This document shows positions 8,028 to 15,761 of a stretch of DNA of 64,000 bases, in pieces. The position numbers and the translations under genes are program-made. Each line of letters begins with the position of its first letter. Within the stretch, counting starts at the first letter, position 1. The notes beneath the pieces were generated by a model, which had not been told where the DNA came from, did no database searches, and worked only from the letters and a program-made list of their open reading frames with translations. The stretch comes from DASUNP01 sp963728545. Its GTDB lineage: Bacteria > Acidobacteriota > Blastocatellia > UBA7656. The stretch is from assembly GCA_963728545.1 (NCBI GenBank), contig CAVSKO010000003.1, forward strand, positions 620,001 through 684,000, given 5' to 3'.

Positions 8028-9179
8028 TTAGACTTCGCTCTTTGTCGGAAAAGTAACCTTGACCTTAGGACCAAATGTTCCTTTTCTACGACCTTTGCCA
8101 ATAGGGAGATCGGTCACAACTTTGCCAGCTGTTTCTAAGCTTAGAAGTGCCTCCCTGTAGTTCTTCTTAATGTAAGGAGTGTCTACATTGTGCTGTTCGT
8201 AGATTGAATCGAGAGTCATAGTGCGGCCAGCAAATCTTTCAAGCAGCATATCTTGCAGATCGTCCAGCGGCCTTGCTAGCTGAAAGAGAAGTGACTGTCG
8301 AATACTTGCCGGACTATACTCGAACGCTGCGACACCTTGGGCAATGATCGAACTTTCCTGCGCCATAACCTCTTTCATGATTTCTTAACCTTTGAACCCC
8401 TTGCTGACGAAAATCAAGTGGTGACTAGTTCGCTTACCTGTATGACTCCTGAACCTAAAGGGTAAAACATATTCCTTGCCTGTATCTTTAATTGCTTGAC
8501 ATAACTCTTCAACAATCATCAATTCTCGTTCATTTGGAGGAAGCCCTTTTATCTTTTCGCGGAGGTTACCTGCCCTTTCCTCTCCAAACAAAGCATTCAT
8601 ATGCTCTTCGACCATTTCATTCGGTAGCCCCATGCTGATCCGATTGTAATTGAAGAAGAATACACAATCGCACCCCCAATCCTTAAGGACTGCATTTACC
8701 AATTGCAAAGAAAGCCCTTTATATCCCCAAGGGTCTACAAAGAAGAACGTGGGAATTATTCTTTTCTCTTCAAACATTTTTACAATCTCGGTTCCCACTT
8801 CTCGATTATGCACTCTTGGTTGGTATCGCAGAGTTTCAATACCTGGCAATTTATCTATCGCCTCTTGCAGGGATCGAGTATTATTCTCGTCCTTATCATT
8901 AAATATGGAGACCAAGCGATTACGCAGTTTATCGCTTGCAATAGCCTTTTCAAGAATCATCAACGGAGTGGATTTTGTCCCATCATCATAGCGTCCTGGG
9001 CCAGCAAACAAGTCCAAATATAATATCTTGTCGCCATACTTACCTTCTACTCTGTCTTGCACTCCCATCATAACATTGGCCCATGCTTCAAAATATTTGC
9101 TTACAATAGTAGCCTTAACACGTGACTGTTCTTTGCTAATTTCGAAAAAACTATTACCGGCCATAATACGCTTCTCCAA
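8028..9179 (-). pseudogene. tcmP: TcmP, three-Cys-motif partner protein, split by an in-frame stop
   Basis: Two open frames, 9179-8385 (264 aa) and 8378-8028 (116 aa), are in the same frame and separated by one TAA codon at 8385-8387. The protein reads ...FVSKGFKG-stop-EIMKEVMAQES..., where family members have a residue such as Tyr, so a single substitution made the stop. The N-terminal part has LDLFAGPGRY (residues 55-64), DPWGYKGLS and FNYNRISMGL. The C-terminal part is a winged-helix-like segment. TcmP pairs with DUF5131 proteins, and the role of the pair is unknown. The product is inactive unless both fragments associate (the second has an ATG 4 bp beyond the stop) or the stop is read through. 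Confidence 0.85.
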
Positions 9180-9190
9180 CTGACAGATAC

Positions 9191-9835
9191 TTAGCCAGTT
9201 CTAACAAGTCCTCTATAAACCCCTACCACCTGTACATTTTTTGATGGCGCAATAATATCTTTATAATCTGGATTGCTCGCCTTCAAAGTCACCTTACCTC
9301 GTCCAGGCCCAAATTTTACATGCTTGAGAGTAGCTAAGTATTCATCCCCGACGTGTACTGCAGCAATTTCTCCATTCCGCACTTGTACATTAGGGCGAAG
9401 CAAAACTTTATCACCTGGTAAAATGCCATCGCCTATCATTGAGTCACCCTGCACTACGAGCAAAAAATCTCCCGGTTTATGTGGAAGTAATTCATGGCAA
9501 TCGATAACCGTTTCAAATTGTTCAAGTGCCTCTGCCAATGGCCCAGCCGGAATATCGCCGAGAACGCGCAGTCCTCCCAATCCTAAGGCTGCCTTGCCAT
9601 TTGCAGTTAGAGTTATTGTGCGCCGCCGACCTCGTTCTCCACCTCCATGAATGTTTATGAAACCATTCCGCTGCATAATTTTGAGTGTAGGAGTGAGGCT
9701 TGTATCACCAGCTAGACCTAACTCAGCAACTAACTCAGCAATCGAGGCGTGTCCATGATCCTCCAGACAATGAGCGAGAGCATTAAGAATACGTGAATGA
9801 GTGGATGTAAGATGCGATGTACGTGGTCTGGCCAT
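9191..9835 (-). CDS. LexA-like self-cleaving repressor
   Basis: 214 residues. A winged-helix DNA-binding region (residues 10-85, with SIAELVAELGLAGDTSLTPTLK as recognition part) is followed by a peptidase S24 domain: cleavage site Ala97-Gly98 (DIPAGPL), Ser132 in VVQGDSMIGDG, and Lys171 in ATLKHV. Such proteins are RecA-responsive or damage-responsive repressors. It lies 11 bp upstream of tcmP and is the first gene of the operon, so it probably controls the operon itself. The DNA-binding half differs from standard LexA, so it is more likely a local regulator than the housekeeping copy. Confidence 0.88.
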   Translation of the reverse strand: MARPRTSHLTSTHSRILNALAHCLEDHGHASIAELVAELGLAGDTSLTPTLKIMQRNGFINIHGGGERGRRRTITLTANGKAALGLGGLRVLGDIPAGPLAEALEQFETVIDCHELLPHKPGDFLLVVQGDSMIGDGILPGDKVLLRPNVQVRNGEIAAVHVGDEYLATLKHVKFGPGRGKVTLKASNPDYKDIIAPSKNVQVVGVYRGLVRTG

Positions 9836-9941
9836 AACATCGTTTATTTTCCCGATAATTCACAAAAGTGTCAAGGTTCGATAGCTTTTGTACCAATTTC
9901 TCTGAGGGTAGGTAATTGAATAACGGGCGTATCACCCAGCG

Positions 9942-10033
9942 GCATAACGCTGCGCATTATCGGGGCCGCGAACGGCACTCGCTGGTTGTTATGAAACTCA
10001 ATTCGCGGCCTCCGTTGCATGCGGTTGTTATGC
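9942..10033 (-). other. attC recombination site
   Basis: GCATAAC left, GTTATGC right. Left arm GCATTATCGGGGCCGCGA, right arm with extra bases, so the direction is minus. It lies upstream of the lexA-like operon. Confidence 0.9.
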
Positions 10034-10082
10034 CCCGCTCATCCTGAGTGTTAGTCCCTCTTTCTGACCGACCACATAAATA

Positions 10083-10499
10083 TCAAAATATAAAGTCTGA
10101 CAAACGATTGCCTATGTTGAGTCCCTCTACGTACTGAAAGTGACCGTCATAAGTATATACGGCCAAACCATGCTGGAGTGCAGTAGCAGCAATCCACATG
10201 TCGTTGGTTGGAATTGGCTGTCCCTTTTGCCTGAGACCGCGATAAATTATCGCATAGTACTCGGCTGTGCCCTCATCTACAGTAACCAGTCTGACACGTT
10301 TAGAACTTAGAAACTGTTTAAGTTCCTGCCGGTTGATTGCCTCACGCTTACCAACAGCAAACCCGCCAAGTAGTTCGCCAAGAACAATACTATTGATCCC
10401 GATCACCGGAGCATGCCTGATGATTTCGATGGCATCTGGCACATTACGTTTGAAGGCCGAGTATGCGTTTGTATCGAGTAGAATTTCTTTTACTGCCAC
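10083..10499 (-). CDS. PIN-domain toxin (VapC-like)
   Basis: 138 residues with the PIN acidic set: LLDTNAYSAF (D8), VLGELLGGF (E42), TNDMWIAATALQHGLAVYTYD (D99, D117). A Mg-dependent ribonuclease, normally blocked by its antitoxin, which is encoded immediately upstream with a 10-bp overlap. It is the 3' gene of the cassette that ends at attC 9942-10033. Confidence 0.88.
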   Translation of the reverse strand: MAVKEILLDTNAYSAFKRNVPDAIEIIRHAPVIGINSIVLGELLGGFAVGKREAINRQELKQFLSSKRVRLVTVDEGTAEYYAIIYRGLRQKGQPIPTNDMWIAATALQHGLAVYTYDGHFQYVEGLNIGNRLSDFIF

Positions 10500-10753
10500 A
10501 GTTTCTCATCCACTTGTTCAAAGTCGGCTATTGCATTCAAGAATTCTGCCTCATGTTCTTCGCTCCAAGTTCCAGCTAACGAATCTAGGTCGTGGTAAGC
10601 CTGCAAGTGAGATGTTTCTTGGTCAATATTAATTCCTTTGCGAATAAGTTCCAGAACAAGCGATTCTACACTGATGCCCCGCCGCTCGGATTCCTCGGTT
10701 ATCCATTTAGCAGTCGCATCATCTAAAACTTGAATCGTAATATTAGTGCTCAT
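10490..10753 (-). CDS. Antitoxin of the PIN toxin (CopG/VapB-like)
   Basis: I place the start at the second Met (MSTNITIQVLDD) because a GGAGG ribosome site precedes it. The longer version would begin at a TTG inside that site. The N-terminal beta strand plus two helices (ITIQVLDDATAKWITEESERRG, then SVESLVLELIRKGI) fits a ribbon-helix-helix DNA-binding fold. The acidic C-terminus would bind the toxin. An antitoxin of this type usually represses its own operon. Confidence 0.8.
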   Translation of the reverse strand: MSTNITIQVLDDATAKWITEESERRGISVESLVLELIRKGINIDQETSHLQAYHDLDSLAGTWSEEHEAEFLNAIADFEQVDEKLWQ

Positions 10754-10828
10754 TACGCCTCCGTACAATTAATGATTTCAAGTATTATCGTAGCATACTG
10801 TAGCAAATACGTCGCTCGTAGCGAGTAG

Positions 10829-11002
10829 CAGGGCGAGAGCATCTAAATTCCCAACAAAAATGAGGGGTTCAACTTTTCGAGCAATTTTGCCAATTCAAAT
10901 TACCGTCAAAAGTCGAAGGAATTTGCTCATATTTGTATCTGGTATAGAAGTCTAAGAAACCAAAATCCTTATTCTCCTAGAAAATTAGATGCTCTCGCCC
11001 TA
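10829..11002. repeat. MITE family 1, copy 1 (174 bp)
   Basis: Terminal inverted repeats AGGGCGAGAGCATCTAA at both ends, no coding capacity, and a perfect 10-bp target duplication TAGCGAGTAG at 10819-10828 and 11003-11012. By eye it is identical to the copy at 35107-35280. It lies upstream of the VapBC-like pair and 2 bp from the edge of attC 11015-11106. Confidence 0.93.
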
Positions 11003-11014
11003 TAGCGAGTAGGG

Positions 11015-11106
11015 GCATAACGCTGCGCATTATCGGGGCCGCGAGCCGCACTGATAGATACATACGAACTGCAATTCGCGGCCTCCGTTGCATGCGCTTG
11101 TTAGGC
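11015..11106 (-). other. attC recombination site
   Basis: GCATAAC left, GTTAGGC right. Left arm GCATTATCGGGGCCGCGA, extra bases in the right arm, so the direction is minus. Confidence 0.9.
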
Positions 11107-11153
11107 CGCGTCTCATGCAACACCTCTGCAGTCAATGTCCTCTCGCTTCCTAC

Positions 11154-11579
11154 TTATTGCTCGAACCACGTCGCGTAGACTTGCTGCGTGTCAAGATACT
11201 CCTTGACCTCCTTTATCCTCCCGTCCAGTATTGTTAACAAGAAGTGATACTCCTGATTGTAAACCCGCCCATTCCTCAACTCGCCATAACTTTCGGCCTC
11301 CATAGATACCTTATCCCCCTCGGCGACAAGGCTTTTTACAGTCATTTTCAGTCCGTTCGGTAACTGGCTGACCATATTGTACAAGAGCCGGGCAATCCGC
11401 TCTTTATTGTACAGGCCCGCTGCTGGTAGCAGGTCAGATTTACCAGCGATCCACCAAGTGGCGTCATCAGTCATCAGGTTTAATGCACCTGCAATATCGT
11501 TGGTAGTGAAATGGTCTATGAATTGGTGCGCTAGTAGCTTGTTCTCTTCTATGCTCATACGCGAAACCTCAATTGTCAT
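11154..11579 (-). CDS. SnoaL/NTF2-like protein
   Basis: 141 residues (or 134 from the second Met, MSIEENK, at 11558, which has a GAGG about 10 bp before it). The layout 'AHQFIDHFTTNDIAGALNLM TDDATWW' then 'LVAEGDKVSMEAES.G' and 'YHFLLTILDGRIKEVKEYLD' is the cone-shaped NTF2 fold of SnoaL-like and ketosteroid-isomerase-like proteins. Many are enzymes on small hydrophobic substrates, but the substrate cannot be read from sequence. It is a single-gene cassette between attC 11637-11729 and attC 11015-11106. Confidence 0.85.
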   Translation of the reverse strand: MTIEVSRMSIEENKLLAHQFIDHFTTNDIAGALNLMTDDATWWIAGKSDLLPAAGLYNKERIARLLYNMVSQLPNGLKMTVKSLVAEGDKVSMEAESYGELRNGRVYNQEYHFLLTILDGRIKEVKEYLDTQQVYATWFEQ

Positions 11580-11636
11580 TCAGATAACAACCCCTTTGAA
11601 TTCTCATAATACCATCTGCAGCGCGTTTACCAAGCG

Positions 11637-11729
11637 GCCTAACAAACGCATCCAGCGGAGCGCGGGCAGCGAGTTTCGTATGTATTCCTCAGTGCCATTG
11701 CCCGCGCCCGCTGATGCGAGGCGTTAGAC
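11637..11729 (+). other. attC recombination site, inverted
   Basis: GCCTAAC left, GTTAGAC right. The left arm GCATCCAGCGGAGCGCGGGC has the extra base, so the site points plus between two minus-strand genes. Confidence 0.9.
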
Positions 11730-11749
11730 CGCTTGGGTCGTGGGATGAA

Positions 11750-12328
11750 TTAAGGCAATAAGTCGGCTACAGCAATATCTAAGTTTGGCTTCGTAAGCGG
11801 CGAGACTAACTCGCCTTCCTTTAGAATCGTTACATCCGCATAGCCAAACCCGAAAAGCTGCGATGCATCTGCTACAGGACTACGATGCACTTCTAGCTGT
11901 CAATTGACCAGATTTAGAATCCAATAATCAGGAATACCTCTTTTTGCGTAGATACTTGCTTTTTCATTTCGGTCATAGACCAGTGATGTTTCGGCAACTT
12001 CCACTATGAGAACCGCTATTGTAGGATGTGCGTCTTTGAATTGTCGGACATCCCCTTGGATTATTGCTAAATCTGGCTCTGGTTCTGAGAATTCTCCTAC
12101 ATCTAAAGGCATCTGCCATCTTGCAAAATAACCTTGTCCAAAAGCATTTTCTAAAGTCCTGCCTGTAAGTGCTACTGCCGTGGCGTGGAGACTTCCCATC
12201 GGGCTCATTTCGATTACCTGTCCTTCGATAAGTTCTACGTGCTTGTCTTCGAACAGCCCTACTTCGGCCATTTTGTAGTACTCGCTGCGCGTCCAAAGGT
12301 GCACTTGAGGTTCAGCAAGTAATTCCAT
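11750..12328 (-). pseudogene. Uma2-family endonuclease-like gene with an in-frame stop
   Basis: Start chosen at MELLAEPQVHLWTRSEYYKM because AGGAGG lies about 10 bp upstream. Family landmarks: ELIEGQVIEMSPMGSLHA, PEPDLAII, LIVEVAETSL, KASIYAKRGIPDYWI. The first frame stops at TGA after YWILNLVN, but the same frame continues QLEVHRSPVADASQLFGFG... to DLLP at 11750, the normal Uma2 C-terminus. The stop is where Arg is expected (CGA to TGA). Uma2 proteins have a PD-(D/E)XK nuclease fold of unknown cellular role. The product lacks its last ~48 residues and is probably inactive. Confidence 0.85.
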
Positions 12329-12431
12329 CGCGGCTTCCTCCTGTAAATCCGTCTGCGTAGATAGCATAGTACATTGATAATAGAATTCCAAATTGGCTAT
12401 CTCTAACTTTGGGGGGCAGGCTTGGAAAGCG

Positions 12432-12523
12432 GTCTAACGACTCGCATCAGCGGGGCCGCGAACGGCATTGAGGAATTGATGCGAAACTTGCTTCGCGGCC
12501 TCCGTTGCATGCGGTTGTTATGC
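12432..12523 (-). other. attC recombination site
   Basis: GTCTAAC left, GTTATGC right; direction minus. Its R'' box faces the structured spacer at 12524-12674. Confidence 0.9.
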
Positions 12524-12674
12524 CTGCCCAACCATCTAGCTGCGCCCTGCCTGTCAGGGCTCTGTCGCGCTCGCGCCGTGCTTATTCTCCCCTCGCCTTG
12601 GCTTGCTCTGATTATTCCTGGCGCGAGCGCGACTCAGCGCAGCGTCGGGTATATCAACTCACTTCGCTGTGGCG
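12524..12674. ncRNA. Structured palindromic spacer, copy A (candidate RNA or ssDNA element)
   Basis: No open frame of note. Read on plus: GCTGCGC, hairpin CCCTG-CCTGT-CAGGG (12545-12559), GTCGCGCTCGC, a loop, then GCGAGCGCGAC and GCGCAGC, so the whole spacer folds on itself. The same plan with different paired bases occurs at 17296-17446 and 60264-60412. It is bounded on both sides by the R'' boxes of two attC sites pointing away from each other. Confidence 0.55.
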
Positions 12675-12766
12675 GCATAACAAACGCATGCAACGGAGGC
12701 CGCGAAGCGAGTCTCGCATCAATCTATTAGTACCGCTCGCGGCCCCGCTGATGCGAGTCGTTAGAC
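12675..12766 (+). other. attC recombination site, inverted
   Basis: GCATAAC left, GTTAGAC right. The left arm GCATGCAACGGAGGCCGCGA has the extra bases; direction plus. Confidence 0.9.
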
Positions 12767-12918
12767 CACGGTGGGTTGCGTTACATTTGGCATCAAATGA
12801 TATTTATTGTATTATCCACGTTTATTCTTCTCATTATTTGAGAAATGCCATTTTCAAAATATTCTGCAATGAAGCTCCGCGCAGCAAGCTGCGCGGTATC
12901 GCGCGCGTGCGCGAGTCG
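12767..12918. other. Gene-free stretch and IS200 right-end hairpins
   Basis: About 100 AT-rich bases without a gene, then hairpin CCGCGCAGC-AA-GCTGCGCGG and a GCGCGCGTGCGCGA stretch. The hairpin is the kind of subterminal structure IS200/IS605 elements use for end recognition. Confidence 0.55.
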
Positions 12919-13415
12919 TCAGAATAGTTCGAGTTGTTGATTATGCAATTGCTTATACTCTTTTTCCCTGCCCTGCTGCTTTATGTACTTGCTGATCATC
13001 TGCTCGTTGCCGTGCTGTCCAACCGTGCTGATGTAATAGCCGTCCGTCCAGAACTCTCCGCCCCACAGTCTCTTCTTTACCTCCGGACACGCTGCAAAGA
13101 TCTCCCTGGCCGTAATGCTCTTGATGATTTGTACGATCTTCTTCGGGCTGTACATCGGCACCGACTGCACCAGGAAATGGACGTGGTCTGTGTCGGTGCC
13201 TATCTCCAGAAACGTTATCTCATACCGCTTACTAATCTCAACGCAAACCTCTTTGAGCTTCTGATCTACTTCGGAGCTAAATATCACTCTGCGATACTTC
13301 GCTGGACAAACTATGTGGTACAGCAGTACCGAAACGTTATGGCTCTTATGTATGAAGCGGCTCACTCATCCAGTATACTGACGCAGCAAGCTGCGGGGAA
13401 CTAACCCCCTAGAGA
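12870..13415 (-). mobile_element. IS200-type element (tnpA only)
   Basis: A single Y1 transposase gene flanked by short imperfect hairpins, CCGCGCAGC/GCTGCGCGG on the right-end side (about 12875) and GACGCAGC/GCTGCGGGG on the other (about 13380), instead of inverted repeats. Both hairpins share the core GCAGCAAGCTGC. Exact cleavage points are not determined. There is no tnpB. Confidence 0.75.
12919..13365 (-). CDS. tnpA: IS200/IS605 TnpA (Y1 HUH transposase)
   Basis: 148 residues, full length. It has YHIVCPAKYRRVIFSSEV at the N-terminus, the HUH metal site in TDTDHVHFLVQ, and the helix with the catalytic Tyr in WTDGYYISTVGQHG. It cuts and joins single-stranded DNA at hairpin ends. Intact. 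It lies between attC 12675-12766 and the pentapeptide-TIR gene, whose 3' end nearly touches the element. Confidence 0.92.
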   Translation of the reverse strand: MSRFIHKSHNVSVLLYHIVCPAKYRRVIFSSEVDQKLKEVCVEISKRYEITFLEIGTDTDHVHFLVQSVPMYSPKKIVQIIKSITAREIFAACPEVKKRLWGGEFWTDGYYISTVGQHGNEQMISKYIKQQGREKEYKQLHNQQLELF

Positions 13416-14505
13416 TTAGAAAAATCAACATATAATTTTCCTAGAAGAAAGGATGGTAATGTTATGTTCTCTTCAAGAATTAAAGGCAGTACTTTTACCC
13501 TTCTATCTTCAATTTGTTGATTCATGGCAATATCCAGTTCATTCTGAACCCATCTTGAATTTACTGAACCACTTGAGATAAGAGCACAAACATATTGGGA
13601 GCTATCAATGCCTTCTCGGATTTTTTCAATCAGCGAATCTCCAGGCAATATTTCCTCACTATCAACCCAAACATCAATACTCCTGGTTCTCAGGGCTTGT
13701 TCTAATCTATTCGCAAAAACTGAATCTCTGTGACTATAACTAATGAAAACCCTTACTTTCTTTTTCCGTTCAATCACTAAAGACCCATCTCGTAGTTGGC
13801 TCATCAAAACATTTGACAATTTAAGATCTTCAAAATGTACTCTTGTTGAATTCAGATCAGCTTCGTATAAATCTACATTAGTGAGATTGGCGTTTCTTAG
13901 ATCAGCTAAATGCAAATTAGCATTCGTTACTTTTGCACTTTCTAAATCACAATTACAAAGCCTGGAATTCTCTAAATTACATTTGGTGAAATCGCAATTC
14001 GAGAAGTTGCTGTTTTCCATATCAGTATTTGATAGGTTTGTATTAATGAGTTTCCCGTTTGAACAATTCACATCATTAAATCGCGTCTCGATGAATTGTG
14101 CATTCGTAAAATCTGCCTCGAATAGTTGCGCTCCCTGAAAGGAACAACCGCCTATCTTTATATTTGATAAACTCGAATGATTTAAGCGAGCATCAGTAAA
14201 ATCAACTTTATTTAGGTCTGCTTCAGAAAAGTCTGCTCTATTCAAGCTTGAAGATTGCGCATTGCAATTTGACAACTTTGCTTTTCTGAAATTCGCTCTT
14301 TCTCCTTTTGCGCTAATTAAAATTATTCCTGTCAAGTTTGCCTCTTCAAAAGAGCAAAAAGAAACATCAGCCCCATTTAAAGTAGCATTACTAAGATTTG
14401 CAAAGTTGAATATAGAGTTAGATAGAACAGAGCCTGAGAAATTCACATTTGATAAATTCGTGTGATCAAATACTATAAAGTCAAGTTTGCAATTTGATAG
14501 ATCTG
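13409..14505 (-). CDS. Pentapeptide-repeat protein with C-terminal TIR domain, N-terminus cut by IS3
   Basis: About 230 residues of pentapeptide repeats (A/S-N-L/F-x-x periodicity, for example DLSNCKLDF, ANLTGI, ADFSEADLNKVDF), a right-handed quadrilateral helix, then a TIR domain starting KKVRVFISYSHRDSVFANRLEQAL with WVDSEEILPGDS and VCALISSGSVNSRWVQNE. An ATG inside the IS end gives an apparent start (14542), but the native N-terminus is lost, because the host sequence begins at 14505. TIR domains of this kind often hydrolyse NAD or make nucleotide signals. The catalytic Glu region EEILPGDSLIEKI cannot be confirmed by eye. Confidence 0.82.
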
Positions 14506-14543
14506 TGTAATGGTCCTGAAAGTCTGGACAGCAGAATTGCAAT

Positions 14544-15392
14544 TTAGAGTATAGACGCCAGTTGCTGCTTGTGCCACTGCGTCTCGTACTCAGTTGGGGT
14601 CAAATAACCGAGTGCCGAATGAATTCGCTTGGTCAGATAGACCTCATCAATAAAATGGCCAATCTGATTAAGGGCGTCTTCATAATCGCGGTACTCGCTC
14701 AGGTAGACTTCTTCCTCTTTTATGGTTCGGATGACTCGTTCGGCGTAGCCGTTCTGTTCGGCGTGTCCGACCTCGGCCATCGAGATTTGCACTTGCGCCG
14801 CCTGTAAGACTTGCACGTAAGCAGTCGCGGCGTATTGCAACCCCTGATCCGAGTGATGGATTTGCGGTTGGCCGTGCTGAAGTGCCCGGTGCAAGGCCCA
14901 AAGCGTCAATTCGACTCCGAGACCGTGCGACAGCGACCAGCCGCGAATGGCCCGCGTGAAGACATCCATCACAATGGCCAGGTAAACGAATTGGCCGCTG
15001 CCTACTGTGACATAAGTAATGTCACAGACCCAGACCTGATTGGGCCGAGTCACGATCAGATCCTTGACCAGATTGGGATAGCGCGGGAACGAATGCTGCG
15101 AGTTCGTCGTCTGTTTACGCGCTTTTTTGCGGCGCCTGGTGAGCCCCATCTCCCGCATGAGTCGCCGCACACGATGGCGACCGACGGCAGGCAGTTCCGG
15201 AGCGGCGCGCTTTATCTGCGCGGTGACGCGGCGTGAGCCGTAAGTCGGGAACTGGGCCGCGACCGTTTCAATCGCGGCTTTCACGTCCGCTTCCTCGCGC
15301 TCGACTGCACCGTAATAATAGGAACTGCGCGGCAGCCCGACGATTTGACAGATGACTTGCACCGGATAAGCGGTTGACAGCATCGCGATCAC
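14544..15392 (-). CDS. IS3-family transposase OrfB (integrase core)
   Basis: 282 residues: HTH_21-type region (YGSRRVTAQIKRA), then an rve integrase core with DDE residues in VWVCDITYV, HHSDQGLQYA and HAEQNGYAERVIRTIKEEE. It overlaps OrfA by 4 bp (GTGA). It differs from the other copies at one visible residue (TEYETQW here, TEYEAQW there). Expressed as an OrfAB fusion by -1 slippage in OrfA. Confidence 0.95.
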   Translation of the reverse strand: MIAMLSTAYPVQVICQIVGLPRSSYYYGAVEREEADVKAAIETVAAQFPTYGSRRVTAQIKRAAPELPAVGRHRVRRLMREMGLTRRRKKARKQTTNSQHSFPRYPNLVKDLIVTRPNQVWVCDITYVTVGSGQFVYLAIVMDVFTRAIRGWSLSHGLGVELTLWALHRALQHGQPQIHHSDQGLQYAATAYVQVLQAAQVQISMAEVGHAEQNGYAERVIRTIKEEEVYLSEYRDYEDALNQIGHFIDEVYLTKRIHSALGYLTPTEYETQWHKQQLASIL

Positions 15393-15694
15393 TTCCCGTT
15401 TTTGCTGGTTTGATAGCTCGCAAGCTGCGAGGCTTTTTTTGCGACCTCCAATTCCATGGTTAGGCGACCGACGAGGCGTTGGAGTTCGGCGATCTGCTCA
15501 TCTTTTTCCGCGGCTTCACTCTCGCGCTCAAAGACGAGGGCGGCGTGGGTGAGCAGTTGCTGTTTCCAGCGACTCAGGAGGTTCTCATTAATACTCAGGT
15601 CGCGACAGACCTGGGCTGCGCTTTTCGTTCCGCTCAAGACTTGCAGAACGGCCTGAGCTTTTTGTTGCGGTTTGTAGCTGCGATTCTTTCTCAT
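15389..15694 (-). CDS. IS3-family transposase OrfA
   Basis: 101 residues: HTH_Tnp_1 domain (YKPQQKAQAVLQVLSG...QVCRDLSINENLLSRWKQQLL), then a leucine-zipper coiled coil (EKDEQIAELQRLVGRLTMELEVAKKASQ). A run of seven A followed by G encodes the KK pair. Shifting -1 there gives a frame that is open into OrfB, the standard route to OrfAB. This copy has VFERESE where the others have VFEHESE. Confidence 0.93.
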   Translation of the reverse strand: MRKNRSYKPQQKAQAVLQVLSGTKSAAQVCRDLSINENLLSRWKQQLLTHAALVFERESEAAEKDEQIAELQRLVGRLTMELEVAKKASQLASYQTSKNGK

Positions 15695-15761
15695 TGTGGT
15701 CTCCGATTTCTGAACAGTAGTTCTGGCTTAATCCACTGTCCAGTTTTTCGAGACCACTACA

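Larger units (their letters stand above)
14506..15761 (-). mobile_element. IS3-family element, copy 1 (1256 bp)
   Basis: Ends TGTAGTGGTCTCGAAAA (right, here reversed) and TGTAATGGTCCTGAAAG (left), imperfect inverted repeats. It is the same length as copies at 50037-51292 and 54295-55550. The three bases outside its two ends do not match (CTG at 14503-14505, GTC at 15762-15764), so its flanks come from different insertion events. Confidence 0.95.

Noticed and set aside
14811..15236. 141-residue open frame antisense to IS3 OrfB
   Set aside because: Present in all three IS copies only because the DNA is identical; no family resemblance.
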